Source of the DNA: Corella eumyota
Lineage: Eukaryota > Chordata > Ascidiacea > Phlebobranchia > Corellidae
Length of the DNA: 64,000 nucleotides
Reading direction: 5' to 3'
NCBI GenBank assembly: GCA_963082875.1
Contig: OY720100.1
Span: 15,648,591 to 15,712,590, forward strand
The notes under the pieces were generated by a model. That model saw nothing but the letters and a program-made list of their open reading frames with translations. It was not told where the DNA came from and did no database searches. Within the stretch, counting starts at the first letter, position 1, and every line of letters begins with the position of its first letter. Positions 47,001 through 58,300 of the stretch are shown here, piece after piece. Position numbers and translations under genes: made by a program.

Positions 47001-48485
47001 TAAAAACAGAAAAAATTAACTTTGCATTATCATCTAAAAAAACAGTAAAAACATGGATTTTTTCTAAAATAAAGACATATTAAAAGGTTCACAATATTTT
47101 TTACAGTCCCTCAAAATTTTAAAGAACTGTAAACGTTATCAGATGTAAAATACGTAAAAATAATAAGAGCAATATGTCTTTATTATCGATATTATAAAAG
47201 ATTAATAACCCATCATTACATCCATGGTGATTATAGATTAAAGGTTGTAGTATATAAAGAGTAAGGGTGTATACATAAGTATATTTCAAAGAACCGTAAG
47301 CATAATACAATGTTTTACAAGTAATAAGTTAATTCAAGGACTGTAAAGTAGACATATGATCCAAAGGTAATGCACATGCTTAATTCAAATATTGTAATAT
47401 TTTATGTACCTTTATAAGAGTTTGAAATGTTGCATCCTGATAACTGGTGATAAGTAAGTCCTTGGTAAGTGGTTTGATTTTCGTTGTGCTCAATTTCACT
47501 ACATTGTCCTATTCCTAATGCATTGTATGTGTTAATGCGATAATAGTAATTTACTTGTTTATAAGGGGTACCTATAAACTATACAGGGTCGAATGGATCA
47601 AATGTATATCAAATGGTTATCGAATGGATCAAATGTATATCAAATGGTTATCGAATGGATCAAATGTATATCAAATGGTTATCGAATGGATCAAATGTAT
47701 ATCAAATGGTTATCGAATGAATCAAATGTATATCAAATGGTTATCGAATGGATCAAATGTATATCAAATGGTTATCGAATGGATCAAATGTATATCAAAT
47801 GGTTATCGAATGGACCGAATGAATAGAATGGAAAAAAATATTGCATAAGTTAAACCCTAACCCCGACCCTTACCCATTCAGAATAAGCATAATGCATGTG
47901 ATCCATTCGGTCCATTCGATCCATTCGGGCCATTCGATCCATTCGATCCATCGACCCTGTATAGTTTATAGGTACCGGTTTATAAGCTAGACCATGCAAT
48001 TTAAAGAGGACGCTACCGCATAAGGTTGGGAGTTCAATTACCGCTGATTTCACGTTGAAGCATATTAAAGTAAAGCGTCAACTGTACATATTTCGGTCAA
48101 ATTTTTTAATTTATTGAAAGGCTAGTAGTCAAGCAACATTCATCTAATAAATATTCAGCAACTTAAAACTGGGCCGTACTGAAACTTTGGTCCAACAGAG
48201 ACGTAGCGTTAAAAAAGGTTGTACCTAATACGAGAAATACTAAGTAAAAAGTGAATTAAAAACGTATTAGCAATATTCTTAATATTTACCTGTTTGTAGA
48301 TTGGTAGTCGGAGAGCCTGCCGAATAGGTTGAACAATCTGATTCAGTATCATCATAGGACTCGCTCGAATGCGGGGATCGGAACAGGGAATTTCCCTCAG
48401 AACTGTCATTAATTTCAAACGAAGTAAGAGGTGATTCAGCAATTTGTTGCTCAACCAATTTGTTATTATTTACATCTAACGCCAT
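44066..48485 (-). CDS. TFAP2: AP-2 family transcription factor
   Basis: Exons: 48485-48290, 47514-47410, 46995-46898, 46843-46033, 45485-45347, 45152-44926, 44681-44546, 44285-44066; 1932 nt, 643 residues. The AP-2 DNA-binding and helix-span-helix region fills residues about 404-640: ERRKTKYRRKLVQHAKDHVE, LVRGLPPNISPNTVFCLVPG, HEVTVSEIVRRVLTPESLN, LLGPILRKAKSKNGSQYLRD, GIALPQGRRKTAQCTLFTSL and, at the end, LTHGFGIKTVLSGL. AP-2 factors act in epidermis and neural plate border programmes of chordates. The first 400 residues are Asn/Pro/Ser-rich and do not align with vertebrate activation domains. The region corresponding to CKEFTDLL is short and diverged (LLDCFTDILISKHPPSPSNQ). Start chosen at 48485 (AAAATGGCG context); the upstream in-frame extension has no ATG. 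Introns 1 and 4 carry a foldback element and a SINE. Confidence 0.94.
45604..45879 (-). repeat. SINE, full length
   Basis: Well preserved, tail TTTATCCTCGATGTGGGAAA (as written on plus), head ending CACCACGCTGCCGG. In AP-2 intron 4, same strand as the gene. Confidence 0.93.
47557..47986. mobile_element. Foldback transposon with 9-bp target duplication and internal minisatellite
   Basis: The element proper is 47566-47977 (412 bp). Its ends are inverted copies over more than 30 bp, sharing GGTACCTATAAACTATACAG then GGTCGA. GTTTATAAG flanks it at 47557-47565 and 47978-47986. The interior is a 31-bp tandem repeat followed by an inverted, shorter-period array built on ATCCATTCG. A 9-bp duplication suits Mutator-like elements; no transposase. 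Lies in AP-2 intron 1. Confidence 0.8.
47588..47825. repeat. 31-bp minisatellite, about 7.7 copies
   Basis: Unit begins ATCGAATGGATCAAATGTAT and continues ATCAAATGGTT. Copies are almost identical. Because 31 is not a multiple of three, all frames stay open over three units. Confidence 0.92.
48005..48070 (+). repeat. Possible degenerate SINE head
   Basis: AGTTCAATTACCGCTGATTT resembles the B-box region of the SINE family in plus orientation. Nothing else is clear. Confidence 0.3.
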
Positions 48486-49431
48486 TTTTATGCTAATCTT
48501 ATCTTTAAAATGATAAGTCAAACTGCCTAAAACAACTATATTTTCTAGTTTAAACTATTCTGTGTTTAGGCAGTATAAGATTTAAACTTTACTATAGTGA
48601 AGCTTGGGCATTTAACATTACAGTTGCTTCAAACTACCATTCCTTAAGACTAAAAATTGTGGACTTAATCGGTTTCAAGCAGTTTTACAACACGCTGTAT
48701 AAGATTGCGCAACAATGGCTTAAAGCGTGTTATCGGTCGCAGACTTTTGGAAAAAGCGCGGAACGTTTTTTGGTGTAATTAGCGACTTTCTGAACTCTTG
48801 AACTTAGTTTGTATTATTTTTTACTGGTTCAAATTTAACAAAACACCTAAACTTTCCTTTCAATCCCTATAGCTTAACATATAGGCATGTTATGATGTAG
48901 TTTTTATAACAAAGTTTTATAAAACTGGCCCCTAAACTACAGCAATATATATATATATATAATTTTATATTAACATGAACAAATAAGAACTTGTGCAAAA
49001 ATGAACGCAAAAGTGAAAAAAAAAACAGAAAAAACACACAAAATGTAAAAGCTGTAAGGCAATATAAGAACAAGGCAAACATTTGAAACTTATTTATATT
49101 TTTATGCAACTGAAAATAATCAATATGATGACATTTTATTACTTCTAACGGAATTTTGTTATTTAGAAAGTTAAAAAATCTAAAATTGAAACCAGGAGAA
49201 ATTTTAAAAAACTAAATCATTTTCCAATCCTTTAAATTGTCAAAAATGCCAGATTTCGGTCACAACCCTTATTACCACATGTCGTGAATTTAGTTCGTTA
49301 ACCAATTTTATATAAAAACATTATTCAACCCCACTTGCATGACTTCGAAGCGCCCCCTACGTGCAGTTGTCATGGCAACAGCAAATTTAACGTGCATGAG
49401 TGATTCAGTGACGTATGAATAGTAATTTTTT
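48486..49431. other. Intergenic between the GPCR and AP-2
   Basis: About 0.95 kb between two minus-strand genes, so it holds the GPCR 3' untranslated region and the AP-2 promoter. AT-rich with a short TA repeat at 48943-48961; no repeat family copy seen. Confidence 0.5.
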
Positions 49432-52400
49432 TTACACAGACACCACTTCGTTATCGCTGTCCGAGATCTCGTCCGAGTTTGCTTGTGTTGACGTCACAAC
49501 CTCTGATGACGTCACAGCATCTGATGACGTCACTTTTTCATCTGTGACGTCATTTTCGACCGGTTCTTCTTGTTCGTCGATCGCCACGCCGCTAATCGAC
49601 GACATTTTTTTCTCTAACAAATCTCGAACGTACGTATTGTTATAAGTTATGACGTCAGAGCTACTGGAATTCGAGATTATGGATGACGACACCTTGGTGC
49701 GTAACGACGACCAACCACGTGACCAAAGGGTCCGCATAAAACGGGAATAAAGCAGAGGGTTTAGGGCGCTGTTGATTGGTATTAACCCAATAGCAGTTAT
49801 AGCGTAAGCTATGTCAGGTATTTGGATCCCACAAGCACTCACGAAGCCCATGATGCAGATAGGAGCCCAGCAGACGCAGTCTGTAGCTACCAAGAGGGTG
49901 ATACGACGTTGCATCTCGTTCGCTATGCTTCTGGCTTTACGTATTTTATCACGACGTAGGCTTTTGCTCGATTTTCGTCGGTTGAAACGCTGGGATGGTG
50001 TAGCGCGGCGGCTTTGACTGCATTTTGAGGGGTCCTCCCGTCTTGTTATCACTGATCCTCTTCTAGGGCTAAGTGGGTCGGGAAAACCGGGTAATTTTGA
50101 GTTTTTGTTTTCAGAGTGAGATTGTGATTTTTGGACTTTACGCTTGTCCTTTTCTTCAACTGTTGATTTGTAGTATATCAAGGCATAAGCAGAAGCAATG
50201 TAGACTATAGACACGAAGTTAACTGAAATAATACAGACAGCGTGTATCCAAAACCGGTCGTTAAATGGGTCTATAAACAACTTAGGCATGCAAACCGCAT
50301 CTTCGCTGTAGTATCCATAAAACTTCCAGTCACTGTAGTCTGGTGCAACACGTTTAAGGTACGTTACCATTTCGTCCCATGTTAGCAGATCTGAAGAGAA
50401 AGAATGACCGTCTAAAGTAGTATTGGTAATAAACGATATACCGCGGATCAGAGTATCTGCCATTGTTCTGTTGATAACAGGTGGATGGAACTGTGGAAAA
50501 GGTACCCACGCAGCGGAAATAAAGGAGTCCCTTACACTAGGCATCATTGGAGCTAGGCTTATTAATAAAGAAAACAACCAGGTCGATAGACATACTGCGA
50601 TAAGGTAGCGGAACTTTAAATGGTAGGTTGAAAATGGACGTAAGACTGTGTACAGACGAACCGTTGTCAACGCTACTAGGGTAAACACCGAAGTTTGAGA
50701 CGACGTTAAAAGAATGGAGCCTAAAATTGTACAAGTCGGTCCAGTACGCCATTCTCTATCAAACGTCCAGTATTGGGTCTGTGTGTTCGATTCTCCTTCA
50801 TATAAAGCGGATAAAATAGCAAGCCACATTAAGTACACCCCTGTTAGCAAGTCGGAAGTCGCAAGGTTAAGTACTAAGACAGCATTCCATGTTTTGACTA
50901 AGCGTCTACGTCCGCCTATTCCGCCAGTCAGTCTAAGCCTTCTACTGCTGCTTGAAAAAGAACGTACGGATATACCGGACAACGTTCTAACCATTCCACC
51001 CGTTATTGCCTCCTTCATTGAGACCCGTTTTCTGTTTAAGATATCTCTAGCAGTCGCAAATTGGTTATGTCTTACTAGCTGCACAAGCGTGCTGCCTATA
51101 ACGACCATGTTGCCTATAAGCGCCGTAACAGCCATAACCCATACCAGCACTTGTAAAGTCCAGTTGTTGATCAAATTGTACCTAGACACAAGCGTATGCC
51201 CTTCAACGAAGACCTTCTCGTCGCTTCCGTCACTACAGTCTGAAATATCGTCCATAACTTTCATCTTATCTACATATAGAGGCTTCTTATTTTCGCAGTA
51301 AAACTTATCGGGGCACAGCAGTTCGTCAGCGGAGTTAGCACAATCGATTGTCCCGTCACAGAGACTATTCATAGCTACAGTATCAACACCTTCTGGTACT
51401 ACGTCGTTAGGTCCTATTATAATATTAGCAGTTACATTAAGACCATATTTTAACAGCGTCATCAGGAGTTTATGAATCGGCATAGATTCGACATGCATAT
51501 CCGAAAAAATAAGATTCGTAATTGTACGGTTCGAAAAGCGCTTTGTTCTGGTCGAAACATCGTCTTCTAAAGGGTTAGAGTTTAAATCCCACCTCTCCAG
51601 CTCATGCAGAAAAGGGTTACCACTTCTATATTTAAAGGTTGCATTCGTAGGCCGATTTTGCCAGGGGTGAATGTGACTTAACATTTGGGATAATCGGATT
51701 CCTCGGTTTATTTTATCGCATCTTATCCGAGATTTCGACAAGTATTCGATAGTTGTGTCAATTGACGCTAAGGGGTAACCATCATGGTCGACAAGTTTGT
51801 TTTTAAAAGTTGCAGAGCCGTTAGTCGCTTCCTTTATTTGTTGGATTAAATCTGTAAAAAAATTAGAAAAACTAAATGGCAATTTAAGCAAGTTTTAACA
51901 ATGTGGGAAGGTCGACTTTACGACCTAGACATAGTATAAGATTAGTTACTCCGACCCAGTCTCGAGTTGCCTTTGGCAGTTTGGGGTATTATAAAATATA
52001 ATTGCCCGATATTTACGCTTTTGATTAACTATTGGCTTGGCGGGAGTTCATGTTGTTTATAGTGCCTTAGTTAACGGCGCTACAGCATGAGAGCATTGGG
52101 AATCAAACCAACGACCTTATAAGTGTAGCAAGTATTCTGACTATTATGACACGCTGCCAATTAAAATAAAAACATCAAAAAAATGTTTTTCTTACTTGGC
52201 CCACAGAAGCTTTCGTCTTCCCCGTTAGCACAGTCGAACACACCGTCACACACCTGTTCCTTTGTCACACACTTACACATTTCCCCGAGTGCGACCACAC
52301 GCGGACACTGTATCATTCCTGGGTCACAGAAATTACAAGCCCAGAGATAAGATGAGGCAAGAGGCACTGTGCAGTTAGGTATGCACATTCGGTGTACCAT

Positions 52401-53048
52401 CTCAACTGCTGAGTCCTCTTCGTTTATTCCCATCATTCCGAGGTTAGATAGCGCATATTGGAAGCTAGATTCGTAGTGTATACGTCTTTCAGGGCAAAGA
52501 AACTCATCAGATAGATCACAACAGTCGAATTTTCCGTCGCATATTCGTTCGCTTGATAGCATGTTATCGCCGTTAAGACAGCGAAAGCAGTTAGTCTGCG
52601 TGCCACCAAAATGGCATAACTCTTTTTCGATTTCAGAGTTATAGTCATCTAAACACAAAAATACAAATAAAATTCTTGTAAATTAATCCTAAATTAAATA
52701 AGATGGTGGTGGGTTTGATCCCCACTGATATCATGCTGTAGCGCCCTTGAGTAAGGCGCTATAAACAGTACGAAATCCTGCTGAGCCAGCACTTAATCAA
52801 CAGAATAATTATCGGGCAATTATAATCTATAATATCCCAAACTGTCAAAGGCAACTCAAGACTGGGTCGGGGTAACTGATGTTACTCTATGTTAAGGTTG
52901 TGAAGTTGACTTTCCCACATCGAGGATAAATAAATGTAAAAAAATTAAATATGTTTCTCCATAACTTACCTATAATAAAGCCTCTAGCAAGATTTCCATA
53001 AACTAGAATACATACTCCAAGAAATATAACTCTTACTTTACAGAACAT
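49432..53048 (-). CDS. Relaxin-receptor-like GPCR with LDLa modules
   Basis: Exons 53048-52970, 52648-52196 and 51851-49432; 2952 nt, 983 residues. A signal peptide opens it (MFCKVRVIFLGVCILVYGNL). LDLa modules: ICDGKFDCCDLSDEFLC and VCDGVFDCANGEDESFC in exon 2, then LCDGTIDCANSADELLC and ISDCSDGSDE in exon 3. Seven helices follow at about 409-432, 499-521, 549-575, 592-614, 712-737, 826-850 and 855-880. TM6-TM7 (VATDCVCWAPICIMGF, IPDIAYAITAIGLIPINSAL, NPLLY) closely resemble RXFP/LGR type C receptors and snail GRL101. The TM3 end reads VRLYTVLRPF, lacking a canonical DRY. I see no leucine-rich repeats between the LDLa part and TM1. The first intracellular loop is unusually long (about 65 residues) and Arg/Ser-rich. 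A peptide ligand is likely from the family but not shown. Confidence 0.9.
49489..49657. promoter_or_regulatory. Five TGACGTCA palindromes in the GPCR C-terminal coding region
   Basis: At 49489, 49507, 49525, 49545 and 49650. The first four are spaced 18-20 bp and encode the repeated Val-Thr-Ser pattern of the receptor tail. They match the CREB/ATF consensus; regulatory function is unproven. Confidence 0.4.
51899..52159 (-). repeat. SINE, near full length
   Basis: Minus-strand copy filling most of GPCR intron 2, between exons 2 and 3, same strand as the gene; diverged head. Confidence 0.88.
52701..52931 (+). repeat. SINE, truncated at its head
   Basis: Plus-strand copy beginning at the B box (GGGTTTGATCCCCACTGATA), body and tail well preserved. 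In GPCR intron 1, opposite to the gene. Confidence 0.9.
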
Positions 53049-55303
53049 TGTACACTTATTATTCTGTATAACCTAAATTAATAAACAAAATTATATAACA
53101 TGAATTTTTGCCGCTAAATTTAGCTAATATTTGCTGACAGGGTTTTCGTAGATCTCATACGATAACCCCTGTGTAAACTATAGCCAGACCAATATCGGTA
53201 CGGTTCTAATTTCTATTCTCCCAGCGTATCTTTAAAATTAATCAATCTAAAGTTTATGAAAGAGACTTGACGTTAGACATTGAAATTTTTTTTCAAAAAC
53301 GCGCAAATTTTTTTATTTAAAATTTTTGATTTTTTTACAAAAATGGTAGACCAACTAGTATCTATGCTACTTATTTGCAATATAATAAAAGCCTATACCC
53401 TTAACAACTATTTAAAATTATTTTTTTAGATTTTAGAGTGCTATAATTTAAATGTTATTTGTCTACATCTGAATGTTACTATTTTCGTAAATTACAAATC
53501 TGTATCTTTTCGCCCAGGGCGAGGTTAAATATAACTTTACATTAAAATCATGTGATAGGTTCATTTAAATAAAAAACATGCGCGCCCTTAAATTTTTAAA
53601 ATCATAACATTTAAAAAGGCGAGACGCGGTTTGAAATTAACTTTTAAACTTATACTACATTAGTACTAGTATCCAATAAGCTCTGTAATTCGTGTTTAGC
53701 TATGCTTGTTATCTAACTACTGCTGTGGTAAAACAATTTTTAAAACTGTTTGAATTTTTACTTTTTCTTCGGGTTGGTAACATGTTTTTGTGTAATAATT
53801 ATCTGTTAATGACAGCTTAATTATTCAGTTAATTTAGTCTATGTATCTAATAATTAATCGTTAATTTCTATGTTCTAGTTCCTTTTACCTAAATGGCTTG
53901 AATATTCTTTTTAAAATTCTGCTTACTAACTTATGAACGAAAACTTGTTTAAATTTTTACATTTTTAGTGATCGATGTTGCTTCGGCAAAAGAGAAAAAA
54001 TTCGGTAAATATTGTTATAGTACAATTTCTACGAAAATTGAAAAATTTTAACCGTTTGCCAAAAATTTAAAGCAAAAAATATAACGACTAAAACTTCGCC
54101 CTTTTTTATCAAAAATAACCTGAGAATATACTTATATTATCTAAATATATCTTACATTTAATTCCATTTTTTAAATTTCAGTAGGTATCAAGTCCTAAGC
54201 TTCCAACTGACCGAGGTAGAAAAATATACTGTCGGGTAATAATTATGTTATTAGCACCTCAATTCGAGCTACCTGAAGCTTCAGGCAAAGAGGTTTGGCC
54301 CTCGTGACGTAGAATTCCTGAATATTCGAAAAGTCCAATCGAAAATAAACAAGCGAAATTACAAAAAAGTGGTTTGTTACTAAGAATTAATTGGTCACGT
54401 GAATTTTAGATTTTTTAATTGTATTTTTATTGTATTTCTTTTAAAATCACGATGACTTGAAAATTCCTGAAAACCGGTTTAGTTTTAGTTTTTTTGACTC
54501 ATAAAAATTAACAATCTCGTATTTGTAATACTAATTCTATGCAATATTTTTAAACTAGCCAAAGGTTAAGATCATTAAAGCTGTAAATAAAATGTAGGCG
54601 TTAACAATATTTGTTAAAAATGTAGGCGTTAATCATATTTGTTTATGCTATGCCTCCTTAAAAGTCGTTCTAACAAAACCATATTTGCTCAAAATGCGTG
54701 GGCTGAATACTTATTTCAACAAACATTATCAAACAAACAAAAATTACTAAAACACCTTAAATTTTGAAGCGACCTTATCATAGCACAATTAAATTAAAGA
54801 CCCCGTTTTGAACTTGGGTTCACTTGCCAGGTTTACAAAAGACAAGGGAAGTCAAGATCAATATTTATTTGTGTTGCTGTCAATCAAAGATGATCTGAGC
54901 CGACAGAAAATGATGTTTTGATTGCAGGTTATAAGCCGACCATAAATAAACAAATTCTCGAATCTAGGCAACTTGAAATTGTAACGAGCGACGGGGATAA
55001 AGTTAAGAATAGAAGCCCAAACCTAAATCTATATTGTTGTAAGGGATCAGAAGAACAATTTTAACTCCATGACGTCATCAAAAAGTATAACGAATGACGT
55101 CATTTGGACCTTACGTAACCTTTCATTTGTAAGGTATAAAAGATGCCCTAATACAATTTAAATTAAATGACGTTACTGAACGGAATTACGTAACTTATAT
55201 CGTCATCAGAAAAACCCGATGACGTCATTAAACATGGTTACGCGAATCATGACGTCATAAAGAGGTAAATATTATTTTTGAGAAATATTTTGTTTTGTAT
55301 TTG
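53049..55303. other. Intergenic between NOL10 and the GPCR
   Basis: About 2.25 kb upstream of the GPCR start. Mostly AT-rich. A 28-bp tandem duplication containing AAATGTAGGCGTTAA lies near 54590-54645. The NOL10-proximal end holds the TGACGTCA cluster. No gene seen. Confidence 0.5.
55070..55257. promoter_or_regulatory. Cluster of four TGACGTCA sites
   Basis: Perfect palindromes at 55070, 55095, 55220 and 55250, with a TGACGTTA near-match at about 55168. They lie just past the NOL10 stop and 2 kb upstream of the GPCR. CREB/ATF-type consensus; target gene not determinable here. Confidence 0.5.
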
Positions 55304-58300
55304 TTATCTTTTAAAGAATGGATCTTGTTTTCTTTTGTTCCCGGGCAGTTTATTGGCGGGTCTCCGGACTTTTCTTCTTTCTTCCCGATGTTCTTTTTCC
55401 TCCTGGGCTCTTTGGTTCACTTTGGGATTCTTGGAGGAAAAAATTGTTAAGCCATTTTTATTTTTTAAATTTTATAATTAAGAAAATATGTTTTTTAGGG
55501 TTTTACCTGTTTAATATGAAAGGTTGCTTGCTTCCCTCCCCGTATTTCTTTTTCGACCAACCCCTTAACTTTACTTTTTCGTTTTACTTCAGTTAATCTT
55601 TCTTCGAGGGACATACTACATTCATGGTGTCACATAGTTTAGATATATATTATAAGTTATAAAGCATAACTATTATTCTTTAAAAAATATATTTCTGGTC
55701 AATGGCTATTAATGCATGAGGTCTATAGTCCTACTAAGCTAATACTTAATCAGCAGCTTGATTATCGAGCAATAATAATCTATAATATCCCAAACTGCTA
55801 AAGGCAGCTTGAGACTGGGTCGGAGTAACGGATATTGCTCTTTAATTAGGCCATAAAGTCAACCTTTCCACATCGAGGATAAATAAAAAATTAAACATTT
55901 TACTTCTTTTTTCGTTTTCTTTCTGTAGCAGCTTCTTCTGCATTCAGTTCCTCCAAATCTTTTAAATTTCGAAATTTTTCTCCGTCCTCTTCCGATCTTA
56001 TCTGAAACATCCTCGGTTGCTTGTCAGGTTTCTCGATAGATTTTGATTTTTTTTCCTAGTTAAAACAATAATTAAGAGTCGTAAGCACTTAACTCTTAAT
56101 ATAAGTAGATGTACTTTATCACAGCCTAACAATAAAGTCTATATTTCTACACTGGCCCAGTCTAAAGTTGCCTTCGTTAGATTTAAATATTAGTAATCTG
56201 ATGATATTGTCTAACCAAAACCCCGGTCGCGCTTGGGATTTAAATAACCTTTATTATTTACTACTTAAAGTAGCTATAACAGTTGGACAGTGGGGATTAA
56301 ACCCCAGATGTCATGTGGGCATGTTTCATGGTAGAAAAATTAGAATATTTATCGCAACATTTACTTTTTTAGCTTCTTGGACCCATTTTCTTGATCCAAA
56401 TTCATCTTCTGATGAAACTTCAGGATCAACATCATTATCAGAAGAATCCTGGAGAAAAGAAAATTATTGTATTTTTTGATATTAAAAAAAAACCTAAAAT
56501 AAAATAAAAATTGATCTATATACAAAGGAGCTAAGTGGATTAATACTTGTTTATGTCCAATTAATAGACCTACAAAATAAACAAACAGCCATTTGCGGTA
56601 CAATAGTAAAATATTGTTAACAAATATTGATTGAAAAGCTGACAGTATAGTGTAGTGGTAAGAACATTTGCTTCACTACATGAGGTCGTGGGTTTCATTT
56701 CCACTGCTCTCATGCTGTAGCGCTCTTGAGTAATGCGCTATAAACGGTATGAACTTCTGCTGAGCCAGCACTCAATCAGCAGTATAATTACCGGGCAATT
56801 ATAATCAATAATATCCTAAACTATCAAATCAAACTCGAGACTGGGTCGGAGTAACTGATGTTACTCTACGTTCAGGTCGCGAATTTGAACTTCCCACATC
56901 GAGGATAAAGATATATACAAAAAAAATTGCTAGCAAATATTAATTGAGAGTTGCAACCATCTTATGACAATAAAAATGCCAACTGTATGACGGGATATTG
57001 CCTAGTATTACCAAAAACAAAAAAATATATATATTTTTTTAATATATATCTTTATCCTCGATGTGGGAAGGTAAAATGCGCGTCTTAAACATAGAGTAAC
57101 ATCAGTTACTCCGACCCAGTCTCAGGTTGCCTGTGGCAGTTTGGGATATTATAGATTATAATTGCCCGATAATTATGCTGCTGATTTTAAGTGCTGGCTC
57201 AGGAAGAGTTCGTACCGTTTATAGAACCTTACTCAAGGGTACTACAGCAGGAGAGCAGTGGGGATTGAACCCATGACCGTATGTGTAGTGTAGCAAGTGT
57301 TCTTACCACTACACCACGCTGCCGGCCAATTTTACTCAAGAAATAACAATTTTTACACTTACATCTTCGTATTGATCAACTTTCTTAGGTTTAGATTTCA
57401 GTTTTTCAAATTGTTTTGAAACAACTGGGTTAAGGAGTCGAAATTCCTCCGATTCCTCGTCAACCTGATAACTTGGATCTTCAAACATTGCTTGAAATCT
57501 TGGATCATCCAACAAGTTAGAAGCTTCTTTCTGTTAAAAACAATTTAACGGTTTTTACACGGTTGTTAACATTTTTACACATAGTTGTTTACATTTTAAA
57601 CATGGTTGTTTACATTTTTAGACATAGTTGTTTATATTTTTACACTTGGTTGTTTATATTTTTACACATAGTTGTTTATATTTTTACACATAGTTGTTTA
57701 CATTTTGACAAATAGTTGTTTACATTTTCACACATAGTTGTTTATATTTTTACACATAGTTGTTTATATTTTTACACATAGTTGTTTACATTTTGACAAA
57801 TGGTTGTTTACATTTTTACACATAGTTGTTTATATTTTTACACATAGTTGTTTATATTTTACACAGGGTTTTTTACATTTTTACACATGGTTTTATACAT
57901 TTTCACACATGGTTGTTTACATTTTGACAAATGGTTGTTTACATTTTTACACATAGTTGTTTACATTTTGACAAATTGTTGTTTACATTTTCACACATAG
58001 TTGTTTATATTTTTACACATAGTTGTTTATATTTTTACACATAGTTGTTTACATTTTGACAAATGGTTGTTTACATTTTTACACATAGTTGTTTATATTT
58101 TTACACATAGTTGTTTATATTTTACACAGGGTTTTTTACATTTTTACACATGGTTTTATACATTTTCACACATGGTTGTTTACATTTTGACAAATGGTTG
58201 TTTACATTTTTACACATAGTTGTTTATATTTTTACACATAGTTGTTTATATTTTACACAGGGTTTTTTACATTTTTACACATGGTTTTATACATTTTCAC

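Noticed and set aside
47555-47848. Open frames of 77-97 codons with repeating Trp/Ser/Asn pattern
   Set aside because: Produced by the 31-bp repeat of the foldback element; the same peptide phrases appear in shifted order because 31 is not a multiple of three.
50714-51301. 195-codon plus-strand frame
   Set aside because: Antisense shadow of the GPCR transmembrane exon; hydrophobic by mirror composition and without homology.
55278-55596. Plus-strand frames of 67-92 codons with Leu/Phe-rich sequence
   Set aside because: Antisense to the last two NOL10 exons; the basic NOL10 C-terminus reads as hydrophobic on the other strand.
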